From contig JAJDJP010000023.1 in the NCBI GenBank assembly GCA_030267215.1, positions 1 through 32,411 on the forward strand: 32,411 nucleotides of DNA, written 5' to 3'. This stretch comes from Ruminococcaceae bacterium OttesenSCG-928-A16 (GTDB taxonomy: Bacteria; Bacillota; Clostridia; Oscillospirales; Ruminococcaceae). The notes under the pieces are model-generated. The model worked only from the letters and a program-made list of their open reading frames with translations, did no database searches and was not told the DNA's origin. The translations under genes and the position numbers were made by a program. Shown in pieces: positions 7,857 through 15,057 of this stretch. Positions within the stretch are counted from its first letter, which is position 1. Each line of letters begins with the position of its first letter.

Positions 7857-8021
7857 ATGACCCCCAACGAGTACACCACCACCGCCATCCAAGAGCCGGA
7901 CTTTACCCCCCGCCCCTGGCGCTGGCTATTGTTTGCAGGCACCATGCTGTGCATGGGCGTTATTATGTTGGGCATGGTGCTAACAAGCCCCGCCCGGAAA
8001 AGGAAACAGGCAGATGAATGA
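7857..8021 (+). CDS. 54-aa single-pass membrane peptide
   Basis: A small ORF encoding 54 aa: a polar N-terminus (MTPNEYTTTAIQEPDF), a tryptophan-flanked hydrophobic helix at about 21-42 and a basic end (SPARKRKQADE). It starts 6 nt after the preceding stop, with AAAGGAG 11 nt upstream, and its stop overlaps the start of the following gene by 8 nt, as expected for a coupled operon gene. The hydrophobic-then-basic pattern in this frame, against a nonsensical His/Pro-rich reading in the frame starting at 7847, supports it. No family recognised. Confidence 0.72.
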   Translation: MTPNEYTTTAIQEPDFTPRPWRWLLFAGTMLCMGVIMLGMVLTSPARKRKQADE

Positions 8022-8982
8022 AATGAATACTAACCCCACCCCCGGCCAGCAACCCCCGGTTGCCACGCCACCCGGCAGCCCCTACCCCGTGCCCGGCCAA
8101 AACGGCTTTATGCCCCCACCCGCCCCACCGGTTAAAACACGGCGGGTAGGCACCATAACCATGGCCCTTTGTTTAATTGTTACTGGCGTGCTGTTGCTGC
8201 TGCGCATTTTTGTGCCAGGCATTAATATTTTGTACATTATGCAATTTGCGCCCATTGTTTTGGTTTTGCTGGGGCTAGAAATTGTAGTTGCCAATATTTT
8301 TTATAAAAACGAAAAACTGCGCTACGATATTTTAAGCGTTTTTGTTAGCCTGCTTTTAATTGGCGCCAGCATGGTGGCCACCGTTGTGCCGGAACTGGTG
8401 AACTATTCCCGCACCTCGGTTAACACCACCAATGCTATCGAGCACCAGCTGGAGGAAGAAGCCTACGCCCTTTTAAAGGATACCGGCATGGTGGATTCTT
8501 TTAACAGCCACATTAGCTTTGAAAGCTGGGGCAACTACAACGCCAACGCCACCCTTACCACCCTGCCTGCCGGCAGCCGCGTAAGCATTAGCATAGGTTT
8601 AAGTGGCCCCTATGCCACCAAGGCAGAATTTGTAGCAGCCTGCCGCATGCTGCAAGGCAAATTGCAAAGCATTAGCGCTTATATTAATAACTACTATTTT
8701 TTCGATTATGACCAAAGCGCCAACTACACCATTTTTATGGGTAACGAGCGCCATCATCTGTATCTGGACGGAAAGTTCCAGCAAAACTGGACAGCGGAGC
8801 AGATGGAGCAATACACCATTACCGAATACTGGCTGGAAGAGGATGGAAACAGTTACTATATTGACCAAGCCGAACATTTAGACCGCCTACAAAACCCCGA
8901 ACGCTACCTGCCCCAAACGGAGGGCTACGACGACACCGGCGCTTTTGAAGACGCACCCGACGTATCCATCTACATCGAATAA
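8014..8982 (+). CDS. Membrane protein with Pro-rich N-terminus and a large extracytoplasmic domain
   Basis: Function unknown. Residues 1-43 are Pro/Gly-rich. Three transmembrane segments follow (about 44-64, 75-95 and 105-127). The first two, with an FVPG turn between, resemble the LiaI/LiaF (DUF5668-like) membrane region. Residues 130-322 form a soluble domain with many Asn and aromatic residues and an acidic end (DDTGAFEDAPDVSIYIE). 322 aa. It is the last gene of the sigma-factor operon; AAGGA lies 9 nt before the ATG, and a second ATG 9 nt downstream is also possible. A terminator follows at 9104-9140. Confidence 0.8.
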   Translation: MNEMNTNPTPGQQPPVATPPGSPYPVPGQNGFMPPPAPPVKTRRVGTITMALCLIVTGVLLLLRIFVPGINILYIMQFAPIVLVLLGLEIVVANIFYKNEKLRYDILSVFVSLLLIGASMVATVVPELVNYSRTSVNTTNAIEHQLEEEAYALLKDTGMVDSFNSHISFESWGNYNANATLTTLPAGSRVSISIGLSGPYATKAEFVAACRMLQGKLQSISAYINNYYFFDYDQSANYTIFMGNERHHLYLDGKFQQNWTAEQMEQYTITEYWLEEDGNSYYIDQAEHLDRLQNPERYLPQTEGYDDTGAFEDAPDVSIYIE

Positions 8983-9004
8983 TGCAACAGGGTTCGTAAA
9001 CTTT

Positions 9005-9046
9005 AAAACCAGCTGGTTTTGAAAGCGCGAACAAGCTTGCGCTTTC
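9005..9046. repeat. Two adjacent palindromes after the sigma-factor operon
   Basis: A perfect 16-bp palindrome (AAAACCAG/CTGGTTTT, 9005-9020) is directly followed by a hairpin with GAAAGCGC/GCGCTTTC arms (9021-9046). No T-tract follows. These may be mRNA 3'-end structures or repeat remnants. Confidence 0.4.
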
Positions 9047-9103
9047 GCCCACAAAAGGATGAATATTTACACCGTTCATTGTTACTTCGTTGGCCTATAT
9101 CAC

Positions 9104-9140
9104 AAACAACCTTCCCCGCTACAAAAGGGGAAGGTTGTTT
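9104..9140. terminator. Bidirectional terminator between the sigma-factor operon and prfB
   Basis: A perfect 14-bp stem (9104-9117 with 9127-9140) and 9-nt loop, with T-rich 3' arms. On the plus strand it is followed by TTG and closes the 6120-8982 operon. On the minus strand it lies 37 nt past the prfB stop. Confidence 0.8.
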
Positions 9141-9176
9141 TGCATAAACCGGTATTGGGCCAGCGGCAGGCTATGC

Positions 9177-10310
9177 TCAATCTTCGGCAGCCGCTGCCTC
9201 CTGCAATTCGCCTTTGCTGGCGGCCTTTAAATAGGCATTGATAAATCCATCCAAATCTCCGTCCATCACGGCATTAACGTTGCCGTTTTCGTAGCCGGTG
9301 CGGTGGTCTTTTACCAAGGTGTAGGGCATAAACACATAGCTGCGTATCTGGCTGCCCCAGGCAATTTCTTTTTGGTTGCCTTTAATGTCCTCAATGTGCT
9401 CCAAATGTTCACGCTCTTTAATTTGCACCAGCTTCGAAACCAGCATTTTCATGGCAGTTTCACGGTTTTGCAGCTGGCTGCGCTCGGTTTGGCAGGCAAC
9501 TACCAGCCCGGTGGGCAGGTGGGTAAGCCGCACGGCACTGCTGGTTTTGTTAACGTGCTGCCCCCCCGCGCCCGAGGCCCGGTACACGTCCATTTTAATG
9601 TCTTCCGGGCGTATCTGCACGCTTTTGTCTTCCTGTATTTCGGGCATAACCTCTAGCGACGAAAAACTGGTGTGCCGCCGGCCCGAAGAATCGAACGGAG
9701 ACACCCGCACCAGCCGGTGCACCCCGCTTTCGCTTTTTAAAAAACCGTAAGCATTGGGCCCCTCTATTAAAACCGAGGCACTTTTAATGCCGGCTTCATC
9801 GCCATCTAAATAATCCAGCAGGGTGGTTTTAAACCCATGGCTGGCAGCAAATTTTTGGTACATGCGGTATAGCATTTCCACCCAGTCCTGCGCTTCGGTG
9901 CCACCCGCCCCGGCATGAAAAGTTAAAATAGCATTGTTTTTATCGTATTCGCCGGTTAGCAGGGTCATCAGGCGCAGGCGCTCGGTTTGTTTTTTAAGCT
10001 CGGCCACGGTGGCTTCGCATTCCTCGGCAGCGTCTTCGTCGCCCTCTTCCCACAGTTCCAGCAGGGTTTCGGCGTCGGTTAGCAGTTCGGTAAGGCGGCG
10101 GTAATCCTCCAGCCGGTCTTTCAGGGCGCTCATTTCGGTAAAAACCTTGGTAGAAGCCTCGGTATCATCATAAAACTCCGGCATGGCGCTGCGCATTTCC
10201 AGCTCTTGCAGGCGGCGCTTTTTTGCTTCTATGCCCAGGGCATCGGCAAAATCCTGTACCTCGGGGGCAAGCTCGGCCACCTGGCTTTTCACATCATCAA
10301 TTAGTACCAC
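9177..10310 (-). CDS. prfB: Peptide chain release factor 2
   Basis: Ends translation at UGA and UAA codons. The catalytic GGQ lies in RASGAGGQHVNK and the stop-codon-reading SPF tripeptide in VRVSPFDSSGRRHTSF, which marks RF2 rather than RF1. The chosen GTG at 10310 has AGGAGG 5 nt upstream and gives 377 aa. The frame stays open to a TTG at 10337, but that lies almost at the predicted transcription start. The N-terminal region reads straight through FADALGIEAKK, where most RF2 genes have a UGA and a +1 frameshift, so the classical autoregulatory frameshift is absent. Own promoter; divergent from the RING-like gene. Confidence 0.96.
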   Translation of the reverse strand: MVLIDDVKSQVAELAPEVQDFADALGIEAKKRRLQELEMRSAMPEFYDDTEASTKVFTEMSALKDRLEDYRRLTELLTDAETLLELWEEGDEDAAEECEATVAELKKQTERLRLMTLLTGEYDKNNAILTFHAGAGGTEAQDWVEMLYRMYQKFAASHGFKTTLLDYLDGDEAGIKSASVLIEGPNAYGFLKSESGVHRLVRVSPFDSSGRRHTSFSSLEVMPEIQEDKSVQIRPEDIKMDVYRASGAGGQHVNKTSSAVRLTHLPTGLVVACQTERSQLQNRETAMKMLVSKLVQIKEREHLEHIEDIKGNQKEIAWGSQIRSYVFMPYTLVKDHRTGYENGNVNAVMDGDLDGFINAYLKAASKGELQEAAAAED

Positions 10311-10349
10311 AAAATCCTCCTGTTTGGGCGCAAACAAATCTTCTTTTCT

Positions 10350-10378
10350 ATTATAAAGGGTATTTTACCGCAGGGCAA
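10350..10378 (-). promoter_or_regulatory. Promoter of prfB
   Basis: On the minus strand: -35 TTGCCC (10373-10378), 17-bp spacer, -10 TATAAT (10350-10355). The predicted start is near 10343, which makes GTG 10310 the fitting initiation codon. Confidence 0.7.
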
Positions 10379-10408
10379 GCACAAAGTAAACCAATTTTTA
10401 CTTTGTGC
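10379..10408. repeat. Perfect 12-bp inverted repeat between divergent prfB and the RING-like gene
   Basis: GCACAAAGTAAA (10379-10390), six bases, then its exact complement (10397-10408). It abuts the prfB -35 box on its upstream side. It may be a regulator binding site; no long T-run supports a terminator. Confidence 0.55.
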
Positions 10409-10436
10409 AAACCAACTTTAGGGGCTTTGTTTCCCT

Positions 10437-10473
10437 TTGCAATTTGCCTTGTTATGCGTTACAATTGTTGTAA
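10437..10473 (+). promoter_or_regulatory. Promoter of the RING-like gene with a palindrome over the -10
   Basis: -35 TTGCAA (10437-10442), 17-bp spacer, -10 TACAAT (10460-10465). A perfect inverted repeat TTACAA-TTG-TTGTAA (10459-10473) covers the -10, as a repressor site would. Confidence 0.5.
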
Positions 10474-10532
10474 TTTAAGCGTTATTAAAAATGCCGCAAA
10501 ACATTACAACACACCTTTACAAGGAGATGCCC

Positions 10533-11549
10533 ATGAAACACCCCACCGGCCCCTGCCCGGTTTGCAACAAACCCCTGCTGCCAACCGATGACATAGTTAT
10601 TTGCCCCGAGTGCGGCGCCCCCTACCACCGTGCCTGTTACCAACAGCAGGGCCACTGTATTTTTGAGGATAAGCATGCCGCCGGCTTTGAATTTAAAAGC
10701 CCCCAACAACAAGCTGCCGAGCCACCGCCCGGCGTAGCGCCGCCGCCAACTTCGCAGCAAGTGGTGTGCCCTAATTGCAACACCCCCAACGATGCCCGCA
10801 ACATTTTTTGCGAAAAATGCGGCCACCCTTTACACGCCGCAGCACCCGGCAACACGCCGCCGTGGCAAACACAGGGCAACCCGCAGCAAGGGGGTTGGCA
10901 GCCCTTTGGTGGTGTTTACCCGCCCGGCACAAACCCAAACCAGCCCATCGATGATATCCCCGCTAAAGACTGGGCCGCCTACATCGGCGCTTCGGCCCCT
11001 GGCTACCTGTACAAACTGCAGCAACAGCAGCAGCGGGGCAGCAAAACCAGCTTTATGCTTAGCGCTTTTATGCTAGGCCCCTTGTATTTTGCCTACCGCA
11101 AAATGTGGGGCTGGGCCGCCCTTACCCTTTTGCTATACGTGCTTACTTCGGTTCCCTCTTTTTTGGCCATTATGGTAACCCAGGGCAACCCTTTAGTGGC
11201 CGGGCTTTCGCTTAGCTTGCTCACCACGCTTTCTAACATTGCGGTTTTTGCCGAGCTTGGCGTGCGCATACTGTGCGGCGTGTTTGCGCTGTACCTATAC
11301 CGCCAAAGCGCCGGCAAAAAAATAAAGCAACTGCGCGCCAACACCACCGGCGATGCCAGCTACCAAACGCAGCTAAGCCAAAAAGGCGGCACCAGCATTT
11401 TGGGTGTGGTTTTGGTGGTGGTGGCCACTTTCTTGGTTCTTTCGGGTGTTATTGCCGTTGCCGGGCAAGACTTAATCAGCTATGCCTATCAATTTTATGG
11501 TATGCCCTCGGCTTTGGGCGGGCCTTTTACCGGCGGCAGCCAGTTATAA
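10533..11549 (+). CDS. RING-like/zinc-ribbon membrane protein
   Basis: Function unknown. The N-terminus is a two-site zinc module: Cys8-x2-Cys11, Cys24-x2-Cys27, His32, Cys35 and His41/Cys42, a layout like the prokaryotic RING finger family. A second zinc ribbon (CPNCNTP, then FCEKCGHPL) follows near 78-97. A Pro/Gln/Gly-rich linker leads to a membrane part starting at about 180, whose FMLGPLYFAYRKMWGWA resembles DUF2628, with three to four transmembrane helices. 338 aa from ATG 10533, which has AAGGAG 7 nt upstream; the open frame extends further without a site. It is transcribed alone. Such zinc-module/membrane fusions may sense or scaffold at the membrane, but that is inference. Confidence 0.85.
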   Translation: MKHPTGPCPVCNKPLLPTDDIVICPECGAPYHRACYQQQGHCIFEDKHAAGFEFKSPQQQAAEPPPGVAPPPTSQQVVCPNCNTPNDARNIFCEKCGHPLHAAAPGNTPPWQTQGNPQQGGWQPFGGVYPPGTNPNQPIDDIPAKDWAAYIGASAPGYLYKLQQQQQRGSKTSFMLSAFMLGPLYFAYRKMWGWAALTLLLYVLTSVPSFLAIMVTQGNPLVAGLSLSLLTTLSNIAVFAELGVRILCGVFALYLYRQSAGKKIKQLRANTTGDASYQTQLSQKGGTSILGVVLVVVATFLVLSGVIAVAGQDLISYAYQFYGMPSALGGPFTGGSQL

Positions 11550-11685
11550 GGCACCCATAAAGCACTACTTATCAATAACCATTTTGTTATTTCACGCAAA
11601 GCGAAGAACTTGTAGCGCCCTTTTTTATTAAAAAACAAAAAACCTCGTGTTCAAAGCGTAACCGTGGGAAAGTTGTCGAAATCCC

Positions 11686-11714
11686 TTGCATCGTCTTTTC
11701 CCCCACTGTATAAT
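11686..11714 (+). promoter_or_regulatory. Promoter of the DUF937 gene
   Basis: -35 TTGCAT (11686-11691), 17-bp spacer, -10 TATAAT (11709-11714). The leader to the ATG at 11780 is about 60 nt and contains GGAGGAT as ribosome binding site. The rest of the gap 11550-11685 shows nothing recognisable. Confidence 0.75.
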
Positions 11715-11779
11715 AAACACAATTGCGGTGGTCTTTGTCGCAAATATATTTTTAAGGAAGTTTTGAGGAGGATCCTATT

Positions 11780-12379
11780 ATGTCTTTACTAAACAGTTTG
11801 ATGGACACTCTGCTTTCCAGCCAAGGCACCGCCGCCCTTTCCAGCAAAAGCGGTGCCGATGCAGATCAAGTGCAATCGGTGGTAAGCAGTGCATTGCCAA
11901 TGCTTTTACAAAGCATGGCAAACAACGCAAAGGATGAAGAGGGGGCAGCCTCTCTGGCATCTGCACTGGCAAGCCATGCCAAAACCACCGACACACCGGA
12001 AAACCAGCTAAAAAATGCCGACACCGAGGACGGCAGCAAAATTTTAGGGCATCTGCTGGGTGGCCAAAAAGAGGCCGTAGAGGAAAAGCTTGCCGTATCC
12101 ACAAAGCTTTCTTCTTCCCAGGTTAGCTCCATTTTGTCTACTTTGGCGCCGCTGCTGCTAAGCCAAGTAGGCAAAAAAACCCAGGAGACCAAAACACAGA
12201 AATCCTCCGGCGGAATTGGCGATCTCATCACCAGCTTGGTTACCGGAAAAAGCAGCAACAGCAAGGCAGATAGCGGCAATGCGCTCGGCGGCATTCTAGA
12301 TTTTGTTATGCAGGATAAAGACGGCGATGGAAAGGGCGATATCCTCTCTTCCCTTACCGATCTTATCACCGGAAAGTAA
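11780..12379 (+). CDS. DUF937 (YidB-like) family protein
   Basis: Biochemical function unknown. 199 aa, soluble, without signal peptide or membrane helix. Rich in Ser, Ala and Leu, with amphipathic helical repeats of the form LLSSQGTAALSSKSGADADQV and a later SKLSSSQVSSILSTLAPLLLSQVGKK. The C-terminus has the DUF937-type end with an Asp-rich QDKDGDGKGDILSSL segment, which also looks like a Ca-binding dockerin-type loop. It has a strong promoter and ribosome binding site and is followed at once by a terminator, so it is monocistronic. The family call rests on overall pattern and is fairly confident. Confidence 0.82.
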   Translation: MSLLNSLMDTLLSSQGTAALSSKSGADADQVQSVVSSALPMLLQSMANNAKDEEGAASLASALASHAKTTDTPENQLKNADTEDGSKILGHLLGGQKEAVEEKLAVSTKLSSSQVSSILSTLAPLLLSQVGKKTQETKTQKSSGGIGDLITSLVTGKSSNSKADSGNALGGILDFVMQDKDGDGKGDILSSLTDLITGK

Positions 12380-12401
12380 TCCGAGCATCAAAAATGCAAT
12401 C

Positions 12402-12442
12402 AAAAAAGCATGGGCTTCTCTCAAGAAGCTCCATGCTTTTTT
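12402..12442. terminator. Bidirectional terminator after the DUF937 gene
   Basis: Outer arms AAAAAAGCATGG/CCATGCTTTTTT (12402-12413, 12431-12442) enclose a second stem GCTTCT/AGAAGC. T6 ends the stem on both strands, so it can serve the DUF937 gene and the convergent gene whose stop is at 12501. Confidence 0.85.
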
Positions 12443-12500
12443 ATTGATAATGGTTTTAATGTGTGCCCTATGCCAAATATAAAGGGGCAGGCGTTCTGTT

Positions 12501-13346
12501 TTATGCCGCCGCAGCCTCTAAGCTTGCATCCGGCTCTGCTTCCACTGCGCCGGTATCTACCACATTTTCCATGGCCGCCTCAAAATCGGTAGCGCAAAAT
12601 TTGCAGGGGGTGTTGCGGTTTGCCTCAAAAGCCTGCTCAATATTGCCCTCGTAGATGGTGGCAGAATTTTGCAACGACTGGCAATCTGGGTCCATATGAT
12701 ATTTGCGGCCAAAGGGGGTCCAGTATACATTTTCTACCCCCATGGTAATAGCTGTTTCTTCCGCAGCAGCCTTTTGCTCTGCACTGGTGGGGTTGTAGTC
12801 TATAGAGGCCGCTCCGGCAATCACCAGCATCACCACTGCTACAACCGATGCAATGCGCTTTGTTTTTTGATCTAGGTCTTTATTGGTAAGCAGCAACAGC
12901 AAAATGGGCGCAAACGCTACAAGGCTGGCAATAAGGCCCATGTTGTTCCACAAAAAGAATTTCACCTTGTTCTTTTCGCTGGCGGGGTCGATATCGTTGG
13001 ATTTTTTCCAAAGCTGCGAGCCTACAATTACCAAAATTAAATCTGCCACCAGCGCCACAATAATGGCGGTAAGGGTATGGTCTGCCCCGGTGGCCGGGTT
13101 TGCAAAATTAAAGGTGCCGTTCAAAACCAAAATTGCAAACACTTCAAAACCAATGCCCAAAAGCCAGCAAACAAATGCGCCAATGCGCAGCCCAGTGGCG
13201 TTTCCTTTCACCGGTGCCGCCGGTTGAATTGTTGGCCTATCCGTTTTTTCTGCCGCTGTTTTTTTCGGGCTGCTGGCCTTTTTTTCTGTTCCTTCAGATG
13301 CAGAGACAATCTTTCGCTCTACTGGTTGCTTCTTTTTTTCTGCCAT
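12501..13346 (-). CDS. Polytopic membrane protein with C-terminal zinc-ligand motif
   Basis: Function unknown. Residues 1-47 are Lys/Ala-rich and cytosolic. Four hydrophobic segments follow (about 53-77, 88-110, 130-150 and 165-183). The C-terminal soluble part carries VYWTPFGRKYHMDPDCQSL and then NTPCKFC about 30 residues later. The His, Cys and Cys-x2-Cys set is the small zinc-knuckle-like module found at the ends of many Firmicute membrane or secreted proteins. The last 20 residues are Ala/Glu-rich. 281 aa. A GGAGG site lies 6-7 nt before the ATG. It converges on the DUF937 gene and shares its terminator. A possible promoter lies near 13395-13430, but its boxes are weak. Confidence 0.8.
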   Translation of the reverse strand: MAEKKKQPVERKIVSASEGTEKKASSPKKTAAEKTDRPTIQPAAPVKGNATGLRIGAFVCWLLGIGFEVFAILVLNGTFNFANPATGADHTLTAIIVALVADLILVIVGSQLWKKSNDIDPASEKNKVKFFLWNNMGLIASLVAFAPILLLLLTNKDLDQKTKRIASVVAVVMLVIAGAASIDYNPTSAEQKAAAEETAITMGVENVYWTPFGRKYHMDPDCQSLQNSATIYEGNIEQAFEANRNTPCKFCATDFEAAMENVVDTGAVEAEPDASLEAAAA

Positions 13347-13456
13347 AATGGTTCCTCCCTATACCTTTCCCAATTAAATTTCACCAGATGAAATATACTA
13401 TATATTAACACAAAGTTCACAATTTGGCAATTGGGCGCTTTGCTCCGCCTTTTTTC

Positions 13457-13486
13457 TTGACTTTTAAGCTTTACAACTGCTATAAT
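13457..13486 (+). promoter_or_regulatory. Promoter of rpsF-ssb-rpsR
   Basis: -35 TTGACT (13457-13462), 18-bp spacer, -10 TATAAT (13481-13486). Transcription would start at about 13493, inside the 5' arm of the leader hairpin. Confidence 0.75.
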
Positions 13487-13489
13487 ATA

Positions 13490-13530
13490 AACCTGCTATG
13501 CCGTAGGCAACCGGCACAGCAGGTTTTTTT
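13490..13530 (+). promoter_or_regulatory. rpsF leader hairpin, candidate S6:S18 autoregulatory site
   Basis: Stem AACCTGCT/AGCAGGTT (13490-13497, 13518-13525), a small internal loop, then GCCG/CGGC (13500-13503, 13512-13515) around an 8-nt loop ending next to an ACCGG sequence, followed by T7. Known S6:S18 sites in rpsF leaders of Firmicutes are stems with a CCG-containing bulge. The T-tract also makes it look like an attenuator. Two more small hairpins (13532-13543 and 13555-13566) fill the leader. The identification is by location and shape. Confidence 0.5.
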
Positions 13531-13592
13531 CCGCCCAAGGCGGATTATCCTTGCCCCGAAAGGGGCCATACGTCCAGAAGGAGGTGCACAAA

Positions 13593-14006
13593 ATGGCAAA
13601 GAAATACGAAACAATGCTGGTTACCAGCGCCAAGCTAGACGAGGAGGCTACCACAGCCCTTGTTGGCAAGTTTAAAACCCTGATTGAAGCAAATGGTACC
13701 ATTGATGGTGTTGATGAGTGGGGCAAGCGCAAACTTGCATACCCCATTAACAAAGAGGAAGACGGTATTTATACCCTTATCCACTTTAGCAGCGAAATTG
13801 CTTTTCCTGCTGAGTTGAACCGTGTGTATAAAATTACCGACGGCGTACTGCGCAGCCTTATTATTGCAAAAGTAGAAGGCAAAGAAGAAGCAGTGAAAGA
13901 GGAGCCCAAAGCAGAAGCAGCCAAAGAAGAACCCAAAGCTGTAGAACCTGCTGCCGAGGCCCCCAAAGCCGAAGAAGTTAAAACTGAACAGGAGGCGAGC
14001 GAGTAA
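13593..14006 (+). CDS. rpsF: 30S ribosomal protein S6
   Basis: Binds the platform of the 30S subunit together with S18. The N-terminal ferredoxin-like domain (KKYETMLVTSAKLDEE, then GVDEWGKRKLAYPINKEEDG and YKITDGVLRSLI) is canonical. Residues from about 95 form an extended Glu/Lys/Ala/Pro-rich tail, longer than in most S6 proteins but common in Clostridia. 137 aa from ATG 13593, which follows AGGAGGTG; an upstream in-frame ATG at 13551 lies in the leader and lacks a site. First gene of the operon, with a 1-nt stop/start overlap with ssb. Confidence 0.96.
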   Translation: MAKKYETMLVTSAKLDEEATTALVGKFKTLIEANGTIDGVDEWGKRKLAYPINKEEDGIYTLIHFSSEIAFPAELNRVYKITDGVLRSLIIAKVEGKEEAVKEEPKAEAAKEEPKAVEPAAEAPKAEEVKTEQEASE

Positions 14007-14467
14007 TGTTGAATGTGGTAGCTGTAATGGGCCGCCTAGTGGCCGACCCTGAACTACGTAAAACACCCAACGGTGTTAGCACAACCACCTTTACCATTGC
14101 GTGCGACCGTAGCTATGTTAAACCCGGTGCCGAACGGCAAACCGATTTTTTAGACATAGTGGCATGGCGTAGCTCGGCAGAATTCGTTTGCAAATATTTC
14201 CGCAAGGGGCAGCTAATTGCCGCTAACGGCAGCCTGCAAACCCGCACCTACGAAGATAAAGAAGGCAAAAAACGCAAGGTATACGAAATTGTTGCCGACA
14301 ACCTGCATTTTGCCGATTCTAAAGGTTCTTCGGGTGGGGGCGGTGGTGGTGGCACCTATGCCGCTGCTACACCTGCGCGCATTCAAGAGGAAGAACCTGC
14401 TTCTTACTCGGCCGGCGCGCCCGACGATTTTGCGGTAATTGACGACAGCGAAGATTTGCCCTTTTAA
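14006..14467 (+). CDS. ssb: Single-stranded DNA-binding protein
   Basis: Coats single-stranded DNA in replication, recombination and repair. 153 aa: an OB-fold with MLNVVAVMGRLVADPELR, DFLDIVAWR and ANGSLQTRTYEDKEGKKR, then a Gly-rich and Pro/Glu linker (about 110-140) and the conserved acidic tip DDSEDLPF that recruits partner proteins. The start overlaps the rpsF stop (TAATG), and GGAGG lies about 12 nt upstream inside rpsF. The rpsF-ssb-rpsR order is standard for Firmicutes. 154 nt follow before rpsR, containing small palindromes, including TGCCA-AG-TGGCA, but no clear promoter. Confidence 0.97.
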   Translation: MLNVVAVMGRLVADPELRKTPNGVSTTTFTIACDRSYVKPGAERQTDFLDIVAWRSSAEFVCKYFRKGQLIAANGSLQTRTYEDKEGKKRKVYEIVADNLHFADSKGSSGGGGGGGTYAAATPARIQEEEPASYSAGAPDDFAVIDDSEDLPF

Positions 14468-14621
14468 GTTTAACACCAATTTGCTAGGGCCTGTTTACAC
14501 CAATAAAGTGCATGAATTTTTAAAATTGCGTGCATTATAAAAAGGTGGCTGCCAAGTGGCACGCCATTCGCCTTAGGCAAGCAGGCTCTTAAATCTACCT
14601 TGTAAAAAGGAGGGAAACCCC

Positions 14622-14876
14622 ATGGCTTATGAAAGAAACGAACGTGGTGGCGGGCGCCCCATGCGCCGCGGCCGCAAAAAAGTTTGCAGCTTTTGTGTCG
14701 ATCGAGTAACCGAGATTGACTATAAAGACCTTGCGCGTTTGCGCAAATATACCAGCGAGCGGGCTAAAATTATTCCCCGCCGTGTAACCGGCACCTGTGC
14801 AAAACACCAGCGCGATTTAACCATTGCGATTAAACGCGCCCGGCACCTTGCCCTAATGCCCTATGTTAGCGATTAA
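14622..14876 (+). CDS. rpsR: 30S ribosomal protein S18, zinc-ligand (C+) form
   Basis: Partner of S6 on the 30S platform. 84 aa, the normal length. It has [38 protein letters not shown] and an N-terminal Arg/Gly patch. CSFC near 22-25 and TCAKH near 65-69 supply the zinc ligands of the C+ type. An AAGGAGG site precedes the ATG. It ends the operon and is followed by a strong terminator. Confidence 0.97.
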   Translation: MAYERNERGGGRPMRRGRKKVCSFCVDRVTEIDYKDLARLRKYTSERAKIIPRRVTGTCAKHQRDLTIAIKRARHLALMPYVSD

Positions 14877-14899
14877 TTGCTTACATTAAACAAGCAAGC

Positions 14900-14936
14900 A
14901 AAAGCACCACTGGAATGTATCCAGTGGTGCTTTTTT
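14900..14936 (+). terminator. Terminator of rpsF-ssb-rpsR
   Basis: A perfect 15-bp stem (14900-14914 with 14920-14934), 5-nt loop and a T6 tract, 23 nt past the rpsR stop. Confidence 0.9.
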
Positions 14937-14964
14937 ATTTTGAGTGCAAGCCCCTCTATTTTTG

Positions 14965-15002
14965 ATACAAAAAGGTTCCCCGCCAATGGCAGGGAACCTT
15001 TT
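14965..15002 (-). terminator. Terminator of the ABC efflux operon
   Basis: Arms AAAAGGTTCCC/GGGAACCTTTT (14970-14980, 14992-15002) with an inner GCC/GGC. Minus-strand T5 follows the stem. It lies 55 nt past the permease stop. Confidence 0.8.
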
Positions 15003-15057
15003 GCTCGTTTTAATTTTGCGTTGCCAAAAATGTGCGTTGCTTTGGCCCTGCCATTGC

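Noticed and set aside
7847-8021. Alternative short ORF starting at 7847 (57 codons)
   Set aside because: It overlaps the better ORF at 7857 in another frame, and its His/Pro/Arg-rich product lacks the clear membrane-helix pattern of the 54-aa peptide.
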